From NCBI GenBank assembly GCA_023627715.1, contig JAMAHW010000062.1:62001-126000 (forward strand): a stretch of 64,000 bases of DNA, in the 5' to 3' direction. Positions within the stretch are counted from its first letter, which is position 1. Each line of letters starts with the position of its first letter. This document shows positions 54,162-64,000 of this stretch, piece by piece. The position numbers and the translations under genes were made by a program. The stretch is from Periconia sp. R9002 (lineage: Eukaryota > Ascomycota > Dothideomycetes > Pleosporales > Periconiaceae). A model generated the notes under the pieces. The model was not told the DNA's origin, did not search any database, and worked only from the letters and a program-made list of their open reading frames with translations.

Positions 54162-56849
54162 TTTGACTGACTCGCTCTGCGATTTATTGAATAGTTCTTC
54201 CAACGGCGAGCACGCAAGGTGTGAGGTCTGTTCAGTGTCAATATATGTGATATCTTCTCGTCGAATGCGCCCGAAATTTTAGAGCACCGTCGTCATTTAT
54301 ATAGGCATGAGACGAAACGCGTCGGGAAGCGCGGGGGAATACAAACCTAGCAGAAAGCTAACCTGGTCTAGGTACCAAAAAATCAGTGGGCCATGTCCCC
54401 GCCACCGCCCCGGAGCTGAACACTGCAATTGCAGATCTGGAAAAGGATTTGAAGAGGACGGGTCATCTTTCGTAGGTCGACCGTTTTGGACGTTGAAAAG
54501 GTCGCGTGTTTCGTAGCAAAACGCAATTAAATCTACTTCAAACCCCACCGAGCACACGACCACATTTTACTACACGTCGTAACAGCTATGATAGATACTT
54601 TATCAAACAAAGCCCATTGATGAACCTTAGAAACATATGTAACTGACGAATGGACCGCAGGAAGGCATCTACATACCTACCTGAAACCCCCCTCTTAGAA
54701 TCTACCTAATCTACTACACACCTCGTATACATTCACCCCATTCAACAGCCCTCCCATTCAACAATCCAATCCAATCTCACTCCAACGTCAGCCTAACATG
54801 CTCAATGACCATACCCTCATCTCACTCACAAAACACCCCATTCTCCAAACGTCGAACCTTCAAACCTCGTATCAACCGACATGTACCCCTCCACGTGCCC
54901 CTCCCTTCCTCCCCCCAAAGCGGGGAGACGCTAAACCGCATCCATGCAATAAAATCACCCACCAAGAAAAGCGCACAAACCAACACGAACGAAACCCCTC
55001 GGGATCTCGTCTCGGCTTTTTTGATTTTTGATTTCTTCTTTGCTTACGTTAGATTTGTGCGGTAGGGAAAGTATGTGCGTGACGGCAGTTAGTTAGGGTA
55101 GGGGGATTGTTTAGGGGTTTAGGTGGGTTGCAAGGTGTGTGCGCAACGCCCGCGGGAAGTGTTTTCGGCTTGTTTGGTGACAATCTCTTGGTGCTTGGTA
55201 ATGCATGGGTATGATGGTGGGAATCTGCGAAAGGAGTTTTGTAGGGAGTGAGTAGGGAGGAATTTCTGTTTGGAGAAAATGCGTTGTTTTTTTTGGGATT
55301 TGGAGGATTGTGTGAGAGAATTTGTTGTTGCATGCCCGGCATGGCGGAGAATGTGTAGATTTCGCGTATCTCGAGATAAATTGATTAATTAATTGATGGA
55401 TCCAAGATAGAGAGATTTGCTTGGCAGCATCATGTATTTGTAATCCTCGAGAGTGTGACATACATTTACCTGCCCACTTGAGGTCTGTGTACGTGCGGAG
55501 CTCCGCCAAGGATGCTTCATGTGGGTTTTTGCTTTTGGTGTTCAATGTTGATACCGTGAATGCCATCATCTGGGTCGATTGTTTGTGAGGATAAATAAAA
55601 CTTTACAATGCTCGAGAGACGCGTCGGAGAGGCAGTTTTTGACATGAGTGATTCGATCCAGAGACGTGAAGGATACAGAGCATGAAAATGAATACATCTT
55701 CTCCACCCAATTCCCGAGTTTGCTCGAGGAAAAGCCGACCATACCGGCGCCGCGGGAACAGTTTGCTCCACAGCACTTAATCGAACCAAGATTCAACATT
55801 GACTCAGCTCATCCCACATCGATGTCATTGATCGTTTCTACATAGCTTCCCAATCCCCACAACTCTATACAATTTGAACCTGAGGAATGGTCCCAGACTC
55901 GACGACAATGTGACTACCTGTGTGCCTATCAAGGAGGATTCATTTAAAATTACGCCTTCACATTCTCATTTGACGAGGTTTCAATAATCTCAATAACTAC
56001 ATACACTGTCACTTCGAAATGTCTGCTTCAACTGCTATCGATTTCTTTCTGGCGAAAAGGAAAGAAAATGAAAGACGGGACAACCCCTCCTCTGCCACCG
56101 TCAAATCCCCGATTAGCAACAAGTCATCGCAAGTGAGTAATAGATCAATTAAAAGATGGGCGATATTTAACAACCCCAATGGTCATTTAAACGGTCACGT
56201 CCCAGCATGCGTCAACTGCCGCCTGAGATCAATCCACACCCACGTGACACAATTCCAATACAGAGCGCCACACCTCCCGCGCCACAAATCACCAAACATC
56301 CCCTCCAACTGTGGCACATCGACCCACTCCCTCCCCACCTCTCACGGAGGTCCGCAAAAAAAGGTCCAACAAAAACAACATTGATTGCAAAAAGACGACG
56401 TCATTCGGCTGCGCGCTTAACGCGAAAATGGCGGGACGTCACACCACACACACACAGCTTTGGAGCCGGAACGGACGGAATCCTCGTTTTGTCTTCTTCA
56501 GCTTCTTCGTGTTTGGATGTTTGATTGATGTTTTGGTCGTTATTTGTATCTTGATTTCTTCACGCAGAGGGTTTGTTTGTGTATGGTACGTTTGCCTTGT
56601 AAACGTCATATTGGGTGGAAAGGTAGCTGATTATGTAGTGCTTAGGTGCAGTAGTCCTGTTTACCAATACGTTTACCAATACAACATACAAGAAGCAAAC
56701 AAGCCCCCCCGAAGCCAGCCGTTCATATTCAGACTGTTCACATGAGCGCAAACCAACTCCCCTAAAACGAGACAAGAAGCAGGTTCAGAAGGGAAGGAAA
56801 CCGTGTTCTTGATTGGACCATTCAGGGGTGCAGCGTAGCGCACGCGCAC
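54162..56849. other. 2.7-kb intergenic region
   Basis: ALDH promoter and 5' side of the malic enzyme gene. An ATG at 56019 opens 39 convincing codons (M-S-A-S-T-A-I-D-F-F-L-A-K-R) behind a plausible leader and ends at a GTGAGT donor (56133), but no matching downstream exon could be found; it may be a gene fragment. Nothing else is supported. Confidence 0.4.
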
Positions 56850-59181
56850 ATGGTGGGAATCAAGCTGCACATGCAGCAACTGCTCAAAACGGCGTCACCG
56901 TCATCGCGGACGATAAGAAGCCCGTCACCGAAGTCGTTCACGTTCGCGCGGATCAAACGGAACATACAAATTGCAAACATGTCGTCGAATTCGGAGGCAA
57001 GAGAGCAGCAGCAGAGCAATGGAGAAACGAGGAAGTTCTCACACCTGCCTTTGGCGACCTCTGGGCCGCAGAAGACTAGCTTGACGGTGAGCTGGTTTCT
57101 TTTCTTCCTGGTCAATGACAAGCACAATGGAACAAGTAATCTGATTGCGGAGGCGTGAGGAATATAGGGAAGTGCGCTTCTTCGAACACCCTACTTCAAC
57201 AAGGGCTCGGCCTTCACCAAGGAAGAGCGCGACACATTCGCATTGCACGGCTTGCTGCCTGCCAATGTGCAGACGTTGGAGGAGCAAGTCAAGCGCGCCT
57301 ACGCGCAGTACAGCTCGCGACCGGACGACCTTGCTAAGAATACGTTTATGACGAGTATGAAGGAGCAGAACGATGTATTGTACTACCGGGTAAGTACAAA
57401 ACAATAAACAGAAGGTTAGCATTCTGACGTTTATTGGGGCATAGCTTATTCTCGACCACCTGAAAGAAATGTTCCCCATCATATACACACCGACGGAAGG
57501 TGATGCGATTGCGAATTACTCACGGCTGTTCCGAAGGCCCGAAGGATGCTACTTGAATATTGAGGATGTCGACAAACTGGAAGATGACATTGACCAATTT
57601 GGCGGCCCCGACGACGTCGATGTGATTGTGGTCAGCGATGGAGAACAAATCTTGGGTATTGGTGACCAAGGCGTGGGTGCTATCCTCATCAGCGTCGCGA
57701 AGCTTGTTATCTATACGCTCTGTGCTGGAATTCACCCGTCTAGAACATTGCCCGTGGTGCTTGATTGTGGAACAAATGTAAGTTTACCCTCAAAACCTCG
57801 ATATATCAATTCTTTACTGACGTATGAGCGCGGCAGAATGAGGAATTACTCAACGACGACCTGTATCTCGGACTACGGCAGAAACGCGCCAGCGGCGAAA
57901 AATATGATGCATTTGTCGACAGGTTCGTTCAGGCGTGTCGGAAGCGGTATCCTAAAGCGTATATCCACTTTGAGGATTTTGGACAGTCCAACGCGCGTCG
58001 CATTCTCGAGAGGTATACACCGCAAATAGCGTGTTTCAACGACGATGTTCAGGGCACTGGCGCCGTCACCCTCGCTGCTATCATGTCTGCTTTCCGAGTT
58101 TCTGGTGTGAAATGGGCGGATGCGCGCTTTGTCATGTTTGGAAGCGGAAGTGCTGGCACAGGCATCGCCGACCAGATCAAGGACGCGATTGTGCAGGAAT
58201 CGGGCAAATCTGAAAAGGAAGCAGCCGCCCAAATTTGGTACGTTGCCCAAGCTGATACTTGGTAGCCAATTACCTGCATGTACGGGTGCTGATCAATGTG
58301 CCTGTTTAGGTGTGTGGACAAACCGGGGCTCCTGTTGAACTCAAAGAAGGATCAACTCACACCCGCGCAAATTCCATATGCGCGAGACGATGAGGGGTGG
58401 GAAAACAAAACACACAACGACTTGCTATCCGTGGTCAAGGAAGTGAAGCCGCACGTTTTGATCGGTACATCTACTGTCCCTGGGGCGTTCAGTGAGGAGG
58501 TTGTGCGGGAGATGGCAAAACACGTGGAACACCCAGTGATCTTTCCATTATCGAATCCAACTCGCCTGCACGAAGCAAAGCCTCAGGATCTCTTCGACTG
58601 GACAGATGGAAAAGTGCTTGTGGCTACCGGCTCGCCATTCCCTCCGGTCAAGTACGGTGGCAAAGAATATGAAATCTGTAAGTCAAGTTCCACGATTGAT
58701 CTCGCCAATGATTGTAAAGGGATGAAGAAGAAAAAAGCAAGACTCTAACGGCCGCGCAGCCGAATGCAACAACTCGACGACTTTTCCGGGGATTGGCCTG
58801 GGCGCCGTTCTCTCACGCACGAGACTGCTCACCCCATCCCTCATCGTTGCTGCCGTCCGTGCCCTCGCCTCGGCTGCACCGATTATCAACGGGAAGGAGT
58901 CTGGGCTCTTACCGGATGTCACTGACGTGCGGGAGATCAGTGTCAAGATCGCTAAGAGCGTGATCCAGCAAGCGGTCAAGGAGGGCCTTGCTCAAGAGAA
59001 AGACATCCCGGAATCCGACGAGGATCTGGAGGAGTGGATCAGAGAGCAGATGTGGGATGCCAAATACAGGCCATTGACGCTCGTTGAGGAAAACGAGGCG
59101 TCGACGTTTGCGAAGGGCCAGGCAGGTACGGGAAGCCATCACAGGCGTGGGAAGCATAATGATGGCGCTCGACTGACATGA
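56850..59181 (+). CDS. malic enzyme, possibly mitochondrial
   Basis: Exons 56850-57086, 57168-57389, 57445-57777, 57837-58237, 58310-58677 and 58760-59181; introns 55-82 nt; 660 aa. It decarboxylates malate to pyruvate with NAD+ or NADP+. Visible motifs: F-N-K-G-S-A-F-T-K-E-E-R (N-terminal domain), the Tyr-containing Y-T-P-T-E-G-D-A (I-I-Y-T-P-T), V-S-D-G-E-Q-I-L-G-I-G-D-Q-G, Y-I-H-F-E-D-F-G and metal ligands in F-N-D-D-V-Q-G-T-G. The nucleotide-binding G-S-G-S-A-G-T-G and F-P-L-S-N-P-T are also present. The first about 45 residues are rich in Ser, Arg and Lys with no acidic residue until Met44-Ser-Ser-Asn-Ser-Glu, like a mitochondrial presequence; Met44 could start a cytosolic form. Cofactor preference is not decidable here. 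The C-tail (H-H-R-R-G-K-H-N) is unusual. Confidence 0.93.
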
Positions 59182-59801
59182 TGTTTGGATGAGCCGCAGC
59201 TATTTTATGATGCAGATAGGATAATGCAATGGGCCAGTGAGGGCCATGTAACTAGCCTCGTCGTGGTCCAAGATAGTGTCATCTAGTGAAGATACTGAGT
59301 CCGTTTAGTGCAAGCTGGTGTGTGGCTGCAGGTGTTGAAACGCTCAACAAAGTAGAAAAACTGGGGATTTTCAGGCAGCCTGTACGTACTGTAGTGTAGT
59401 TGGGGCGAGAGGGAGTGGAAGACGGAAACTGGAGACAGTAATCATGACCACCCATGGATGACGCTTGCTGATTCCCGGTGGTCGCTGTCGCCAAGATTGG
59501 TTCGGGACGGGACGTGCCGAAACGGGTTAGTGAGGGGGAGGCTAACACGAGGGTCGCCGTATTTGATGATTTCGTTCTGAAGGTGGGTGGGCTGCAAAGC
59601 TTACTGTACGCAGACGTACGTACTTTGGACCGAGATGACACGGCACGCCCACATACCGACGAACCTCTACAGGCTACAGTACCCATCGTGATACCTACCT
59701 ACAGATAGCTGTTCGTGCTGTTTGCTGGCTTGCTACTCCTTTTGTTTCCTTCTTCCCTTCCTCAGCCTTGGGACCTTTGCTCCACCTTCGCTACCGCAGA
59801 A
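59182..59801. other. intergenic, promoter of the phosphoesterase gene
   Basis: No gene seen. Minus-strand frames here are open by chance over a C/G-balanced stretch. Confidence 0.4.
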
Positions 59802-60776
59802 ATGGATCCCCTGGTGGCTACGGCAATAGAAGCCCCTGACGTCCACCCTCCTACCCCTCCGCCTGCTGCCCTGCCACCAAGCCAGCCCGGCCGTCTTTGG
59901 GCCATTAGTGACCTCCATCTGTCATACAAAACCAATCGCGAGGCTTGGGAGAAGTTACTGCCTAAGCAAAACGATGGCCTGATCCTGTGTGGAGACATTG
60001 GCGAGTCCATCGAGCATCTGCGCACCGCCTTCACTACGGCAACCGCTTGCTTTCGACAAGTCTTCTGGTGTCCTGGTAACCATGAATTGTACACCATGCC
60101 GTCGCAAAAGGAGCAGGGCGCGCGGGGTCAAGACAAGTATCAGGAATGTGTAGACGTGGCCCGCGAATTCGGCGTCATCACTCCCGATGATGATTTCGTC
60201 CTGTGGGATGGCGAAGGAGGACCGTGCCTCATTGCCCCCATCTTTGTTCTGTACGATTATAGTTTTCGTCCTTCTCACGTCCGTCTGGAGGATGCCCTGA
60301 GCTGGGCACGCGAGGACAATATTGAAGCCACTGACGAGCATTTGCTGCATCCCGATCCCTATGAATCGCGCATCGCCTGGTGTCATTCGCGCGTGCGTGA
60401 GACGGAGGAGAAGCTGGCAGCTGCCAACGCCACACATCCAGGTACAAAGCTCGTCATCCTCGGCCACTGGCCCTTGCGTGAGGATCTCGTCAAGCTCCCG
60501 CTGGTCCCTCGGTTCTGCCTGTGGTGTGGGACCAAGAAAACCGAAGACTGGCACACCAGGTTCAACGCCAAAGTCGTCGTGAGCGGCCATTTACACATTC
60601 GTCGCACTGACTGGCGCCATGGTACTCGCTTTGAGGAGGTCAGCCTTGGTTATCCACGCCAATGGCAGGACTGTCAGGATCGTGGGTTGGATGTAAATGA
60701 CTTGCTACGTGAGATACTACCGGGTCCGAGCGCCCCGCCCGTGTCAGACGCAACGCAATGGCGCCGCTATGGATGA
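59802..60776 (+). CDS. calcineurin-like metallophosphoesterase
   Basis: Single exon, 324 aa from ATG 59802 (MDPLVATAI); the frame is open further upstream but without an ATG. All metallophosphatase blocks are present in order: I-S-D-L-H-L-S (D-x-H), L-C-G-D-I-G-E (G-D-x-x), C-P-G-N-H-E-L-Y (G-N-H-E), V-I-L-G-H-W-P (H) and V-S-G-H-L-H-I (G-H-x-H). These bind two metal ions and hydrolyse phosphoesters. Compact size, no signal peptide and no membrane helix suggest a soluble enzyme. Similar stand-alone proteins occur in fungi and bacteria, often without known substrate. The C-terminal tail is Pro-rich. Confidence 0.9.
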   Translation: MDPLVATAIEAPDVHPPTPPPAALPPSQPGRLWAISDLHLSYKTNREAWEKLLPKQNDGLILCGDIGESIEHLRTAFTTATACFRQVFWCPGNHELYTMPSQKEQGARGQDKYQECVDVAREFGVITPDDDFVLWDGEGGPCLIAPIFVLYDYSFRPSHVRLEDALSWAREDNIEATDEHLLHPDPYESRIAWCHSRVRETEEKLAAANATHPGTKLVILGHWPLREDLVKLPLVPRFCLWCGTKKTEDWHTRFNAKVVVSGHLHIRRTDWRHGTRFEEVSLGYPRQWQDCQDRGLDVNDLLREILPGPSAPPVSDATQWRRYG

Positions 60777-61386
60777 GACAAGGACAACGCTATGATCTTC
60801 ATCTAGTCAGGAACCAACTGGAGCCTTTTGGGTATAGATCCACCTATTTGAGTCTCTTTTTGGGCGGCGACCGGCGCCCAAAAGGGGCCGGGAAAACATA
60901 TCCAATTTCAATTGTGTGCTGATTTTGAGTGATGGTGACGGCCGGACACGATCCTTCCATCGGTCACAACGCCCTCCTTGTCAAAATGAGCTTGCTCCTC
61001 GCAGGCATACCTGACTAAAAAAATATGGTTTTCGCCAACCCCAACAGTGCTTGTGGGGGCGCGTGCCCAGTTCAGTTTCCCCCCTGACTAACGGTCGTTT
61101 TTGCTATACCTAGTTGTATAATTGGGCCGAGCCCCAAAACCCTGTCAACGAAACGCCGTTTTTGAAATCCTGCAGGATTTTCACAATCTTGTTGCTCGTC
61201 ATCGCAAGATATAGCTTGCGGTCCGATTGGAAAAGATAACTTCCACCAGGGCCGACCCATTGTCATTGCTGATATTTGATACGAGTGTCTCTCACGAATT
61301 CTTCGCTGCCTTTTGAATCAATCCACCTACTACCCATCTCAACCCGAACCGATTTCGAATTCGCCAACAAACCCACTTGACCAATT
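60777..61386. other. intergenic, no gene seen
   Basis: Contains a small inverted repeat of CGGCGCCCAAAAGG-type near 60840-60890 after the phosphoesterase gene, possibly its transcript 3' end. Otherwise featureless. Confidence 0.4.
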
Positions 61387-62304
61387 ATGCCGACTTCTAG
61401 GGCCATTGTCTTGACCGACGTGCCGGAATCAGAGGAAGCATGGCACCAAAAGCAAATTTCTAGCATTACTTCGCGTCTGTCTGCTACAGCGCAACTTTGC
61501 GAAAAAGAGCAAAATGGATTTGAGGATATTGTCAAAGCATTCGAAGAGCCGTACATGACGCTCTACGATTTCCCCGAAACGACCGATCTCGCCGTCCTCG
61601 AACAGAACATCCGTGTGGAGGATGATTCCACACCCCCCGAGGGTGTGCGATTTGATGCTCGATTTCTCGGAGAAATACATCGAGTTGAGGCGGAGGATTA
61701 CGCAGAGAGTAGGAATCATATCCCGGTCAGCCAAGGGAGGAGTCTGTGACTGACGATGCTGCGTCCAGGAAAATCCCAAGTCAAGGTTCACATTGTGACC
61801 TATTTTCGACCTCGCAAGGGAACAGAACAGGCAACGCTCTCGTGGCTCTGCTCTGAAGTATATCCGGCGCTCATCAACGATCCGAACATGATCAGCGTAT
61901 TAGTGTACAAAATCACTCACGCGACTCTGTTCGCCGACGGTAGGCGACAGGAGGCAGATTTCGAGGAAGGCAGCGACTTCGTAAGCGTGTTCGAGATGAC
62001 ATCAGGTGAACTCCCCTGGGAGGCGCTGGTCATTATGGGACAATCCGAGGGTTGGGGAGAATTCATGGACGGATGCACCGTATGTTACTCACTCCTGTGC
62101 ATTTCCCACAGACACTAACGTTTTACGTAGCGCTGGTGTGGCGTGCAATTCGCAATCAAACACACGTGGAGCCCCTCGAAAGCGCCGACGTCCACAACGA
62201 ACCACGACTCGGCAGAGAAGACGCCTGCAGTGAACGGGACAACGACAAACGGCATTGTCAACGGCATTACCAACGGGCATGTTGCCGGCAATGCTGCGCA
62301 GTGA
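61387..62304 (+). CDS. conserved-looking fungal protein of unknown function
   Basis: Exons 61387-61708, 61769-62079 and 62131-62304, GT-AG introns of 60 and 51 nt, the second with a CACTAACG branch site; 268 aa. The N-terminal about 110 residues are acidic and mixed helical. The middle part alternates strands and helices: V-K-V-H-I-V-T-Y-F-R-P-R-K-G-T-E, then D-F-V-S-V-F-E-M-T, then W-E-A-L-V-I-M-G-Q-S-E-G-W. This could be a dimeric alpha/beta-barrel (EthD/ABM-like) fold, but I cannot assign it. The C-terminal 50 residues are low complexity with V-N-G-T-T-T-N-G-I-V-N-G repeats. No signal peptide. Confidence 0.75.
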
Positions 62305-63693
62305 CCACCTTAAACGGCTGTTGGAGAAACCCACACATGAACCTCGACATGATTGAAGATCCCATTTGAACGATGATATCCCGGAACTTTTTATTTCCTT
62401 CGTCTTTTGTTTTGTAGTTTTACACCATGTTGTATTTTGATTAAATTTGTTAGTAATTTTCAGTCCCTTCCCAGCACTCTGGATTATTTGCTCTCCGACC
62501 TTCCCTCTTGATGCAAAGCTGCATTCGCTAAAGCGGCGAATGTACATGGTGATTCCCACCACCGCCCTGGTATCTGCCCCACGCTACCCACGTTACCCCT
62601 CAGCGCATAAACATGTTGGACACGGGATGCTGGGAGATAATCAGGGATGCTATACTCCGGGCATACTCGTCATCTTGATGGACACTACTGCAGCCCACCT
62701 GATCTACTTAACTCTTTTCTCTCTTAAGCTACCGTCGGCATCATGTCTGGAATTGGATGGTGAGAAGAAATCGTACATATGTACCTAATATCGAACTTGG
62801 TATTCCACGGAGCACACAGCAACCAATGAATTAGGTCATGTTGCATAGCACTGGATGGATGCGCAGCATTTGTGGTATCGACTGTCCTACATACACACTA
62901 CTAACTAATTATCAGTTGATTTTAAGATACACAACTACAGGGTGTCGCATTGCGTTGAATCGCAAGCGGAACTAAAGGTGAGTTGGACTAGAAAGCAGCC
63001 GAAAAATCTCCTTCTCTTTCGTCGAGAACCGATTCTGGACGACGCAGCATATATGCTGTCCAAATGTCGGCCCGTACGCATGAAAAACGTGGATGAACTT
63101 TGTCGTGCAACCATTATAGATTGCCCTTTTGGTCCTTAGGTTGGTTCCCTTCCAGTCTGACTACGCCCTTACCCTGCTGGAATAAGTACAATCCGTGGCT
63201 ATCAATCTAACGTAGAGATAGAGTTCTAGGAGATACGCGCGCACGACGCTTACCGGCATCAATGCAGTCTTACAAACATCTATTTTCCAGCAACAATTAT
63301 CCAATCAGCTGTTCGGATCCTACAACGCGGCGTAGTCTTTGGACACAACCGCCTACTTTTGGTAGGTAACAAGTACCTATTTATCCCGACAGGTACAAAC
63401 AGCATGGGTACCGATCCGATGTGGCACCCCCTGTCCAAAACGTGCATACTATTGAAACGCATTGAACCAGCCGGCCAATTACGATTAAGAATTCCTCCGA
63501 GCATCACAGGGTCGAAAGACAGAACTGGTCCACGAAACTCAACCAGTTCATCTTTAAAAGAGAGGTACCATTCGCACTTGTCGACGAGATGTGTAGGCGC
63601 GATCCCACCGCATCCCTCAGTCCCCAGCCTTTGCTCCCGAGTCAAGCATATCTTTCGTTAATCCTAATTGCGAGACGCGAGTAAAGCTAAAAG
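62305..63693. other. 1.4-kb intergenic region
   Basis: 3' flank of the preceding gene and promoter of the NLP-type gene. Short frames on both strands without support. Confidence 0.5.
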
Positions 63694-64000
63694 ATGGCGA
63701 CCATTCTCAAAACCCTCGTCTTTGGGCTCCTCGCAACGACGCCCGTCACGGCTCTCCCCTTCGGCCTCAGCCTCTCCCGTCGCGCCGTCATCGCTCACGA
63801 TGCCGTCGTCGGATTCCCCCAGGCCGTCCCGACCGGCCTCACAGGCGACCTCATGATGAAGTACAAGCCCTTCCTTGAGGTCTTCAACGGCTGCGTCCCG
63901 TTCCCAGCCGTCGATGCCGCCGGTAACACTGGGTACGTTTACATCCCTCAATCCCCAAACACCACCCAACCCGCAAAAAAAAACCCCTCAAAACTAACAC
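63694..64000 (+). CDS. NPP1/NLP-type secreted protein, first exon only
   Basis: The ATG at 63694 starts a 20-residue signal peptide (ending P-V-T-A). It is followed by the N-terminal part of a necrosis-inducing-protein (NPP1) domain: I-A-H-D-A-V-V-G-F-P, then M-K-Y-K-P-F-L and N-G-C-V-P-F-P-A-V-D. The exon ends at 63932 (phase 2) with donor GTACGT; the intron runs to the window end, so the heptapeptide-containing catalytic half is not seen. NLPs are secreted by plant-associated fungi; some lyse dicot cells by binding sphingolipids, others are non-toxic. Activity cannot be judged from this exon. Confidence 0.85.
   Translation, partial: MATILKTLVFGLLATTPVTALPFGLSLSRRAVIAHDAVVGFPQAVPTGLTGDLMMKYKPFLEVFNGCVPFPAVDAAGNTGYVYIPQSPNTTQPAKKNPSKLT

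Noticed and set aside
55540..55562. Match to GTTGATACCGTGA of the small AGTGT module
   Set aside because: Only about 14 bases agree and neither end of the module is present; could be chance.
1..64000. CRISPR arrays, prokaryotic operons, phage genes
   Set aside because: Nothing of the kind; spliceosomal introns and gene families are those of an ascomycete.

Overview
This window is nuclear DNA of a filamentous ascomycete (Pezizomycotina). I infer a plant-associated Dothideomycete, possibly Pleosporales. The evidence is short GT-AG introns (about 46-185 nt), a lone dispersed 5S rRNA gene, a HET-domain gene, RIP-like decay of repeats, and several plant-cell-wall enzymes beside a small cysteine-rich secreted protein and an NLP-type gene. 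Most genes are multi-exon, so exon joins were worked out by hand from splice sites and reading-frame continuity.

Layout. 1-3.8 kb: the 3' part of a GH76 mannanase-like gene converging on a GH78 alpha-L-rhamnosidase-like gene. 3.8-7.6 kb: a repeat-rich patch with a TA-flanked MITE-like element, two minisatellites, a frameshifted C2H2 zinc-finger gene, a decayed second fragment of it and a duplicated non-coding repeat, ending at an intron-containing tRNA-Leu(CAG). 9-17.3 kb: an 8-Cys secreted protein, an AA9 LPMO with a long low-complexity tail, an HMT1-type half ABC transporter and a GH16 endo-glucanase.

18.2-31.1 kb is an accessory block bounded by two diverged direct repeats of about 1 kb. 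It holds a dead gene of an unassigned fungal family, a gene for a disordered/helical protein with a doubtful start, a long coiled-coil protein, a divergently transcribed Hsp70-like ATPase (nine exons, one GC-AG intron), a beta-trefoil lectin-like membrane protein, and a gene remnant cut at the right-hand repeat. This is the most interesting part of the window.

31.4-45 kb is housekeeping: an IQGAP-type cytokinesis scaffold, IMP dehydrogenase, a NUDT19-type Nudix hydrolase, then a HET-domain protein. 45.4-48.9 kb has no gene I can support. It is followed by the 5S rRNA gene, a Thr-rich protein of unknown function, an aldehyde dehydrogenase, malic enzyme, a calcineurin-like phosphoesterase, a fungal unknown, and the first exon of an NLP-type secreted protein running off the end.

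GH76, GH78, AA9, GH16, the small secreted protein and the NLP gene fit a saprotrophic or necrotrophic life on plants, but they are spread out and I see no evidence of a co-regulated cluster.
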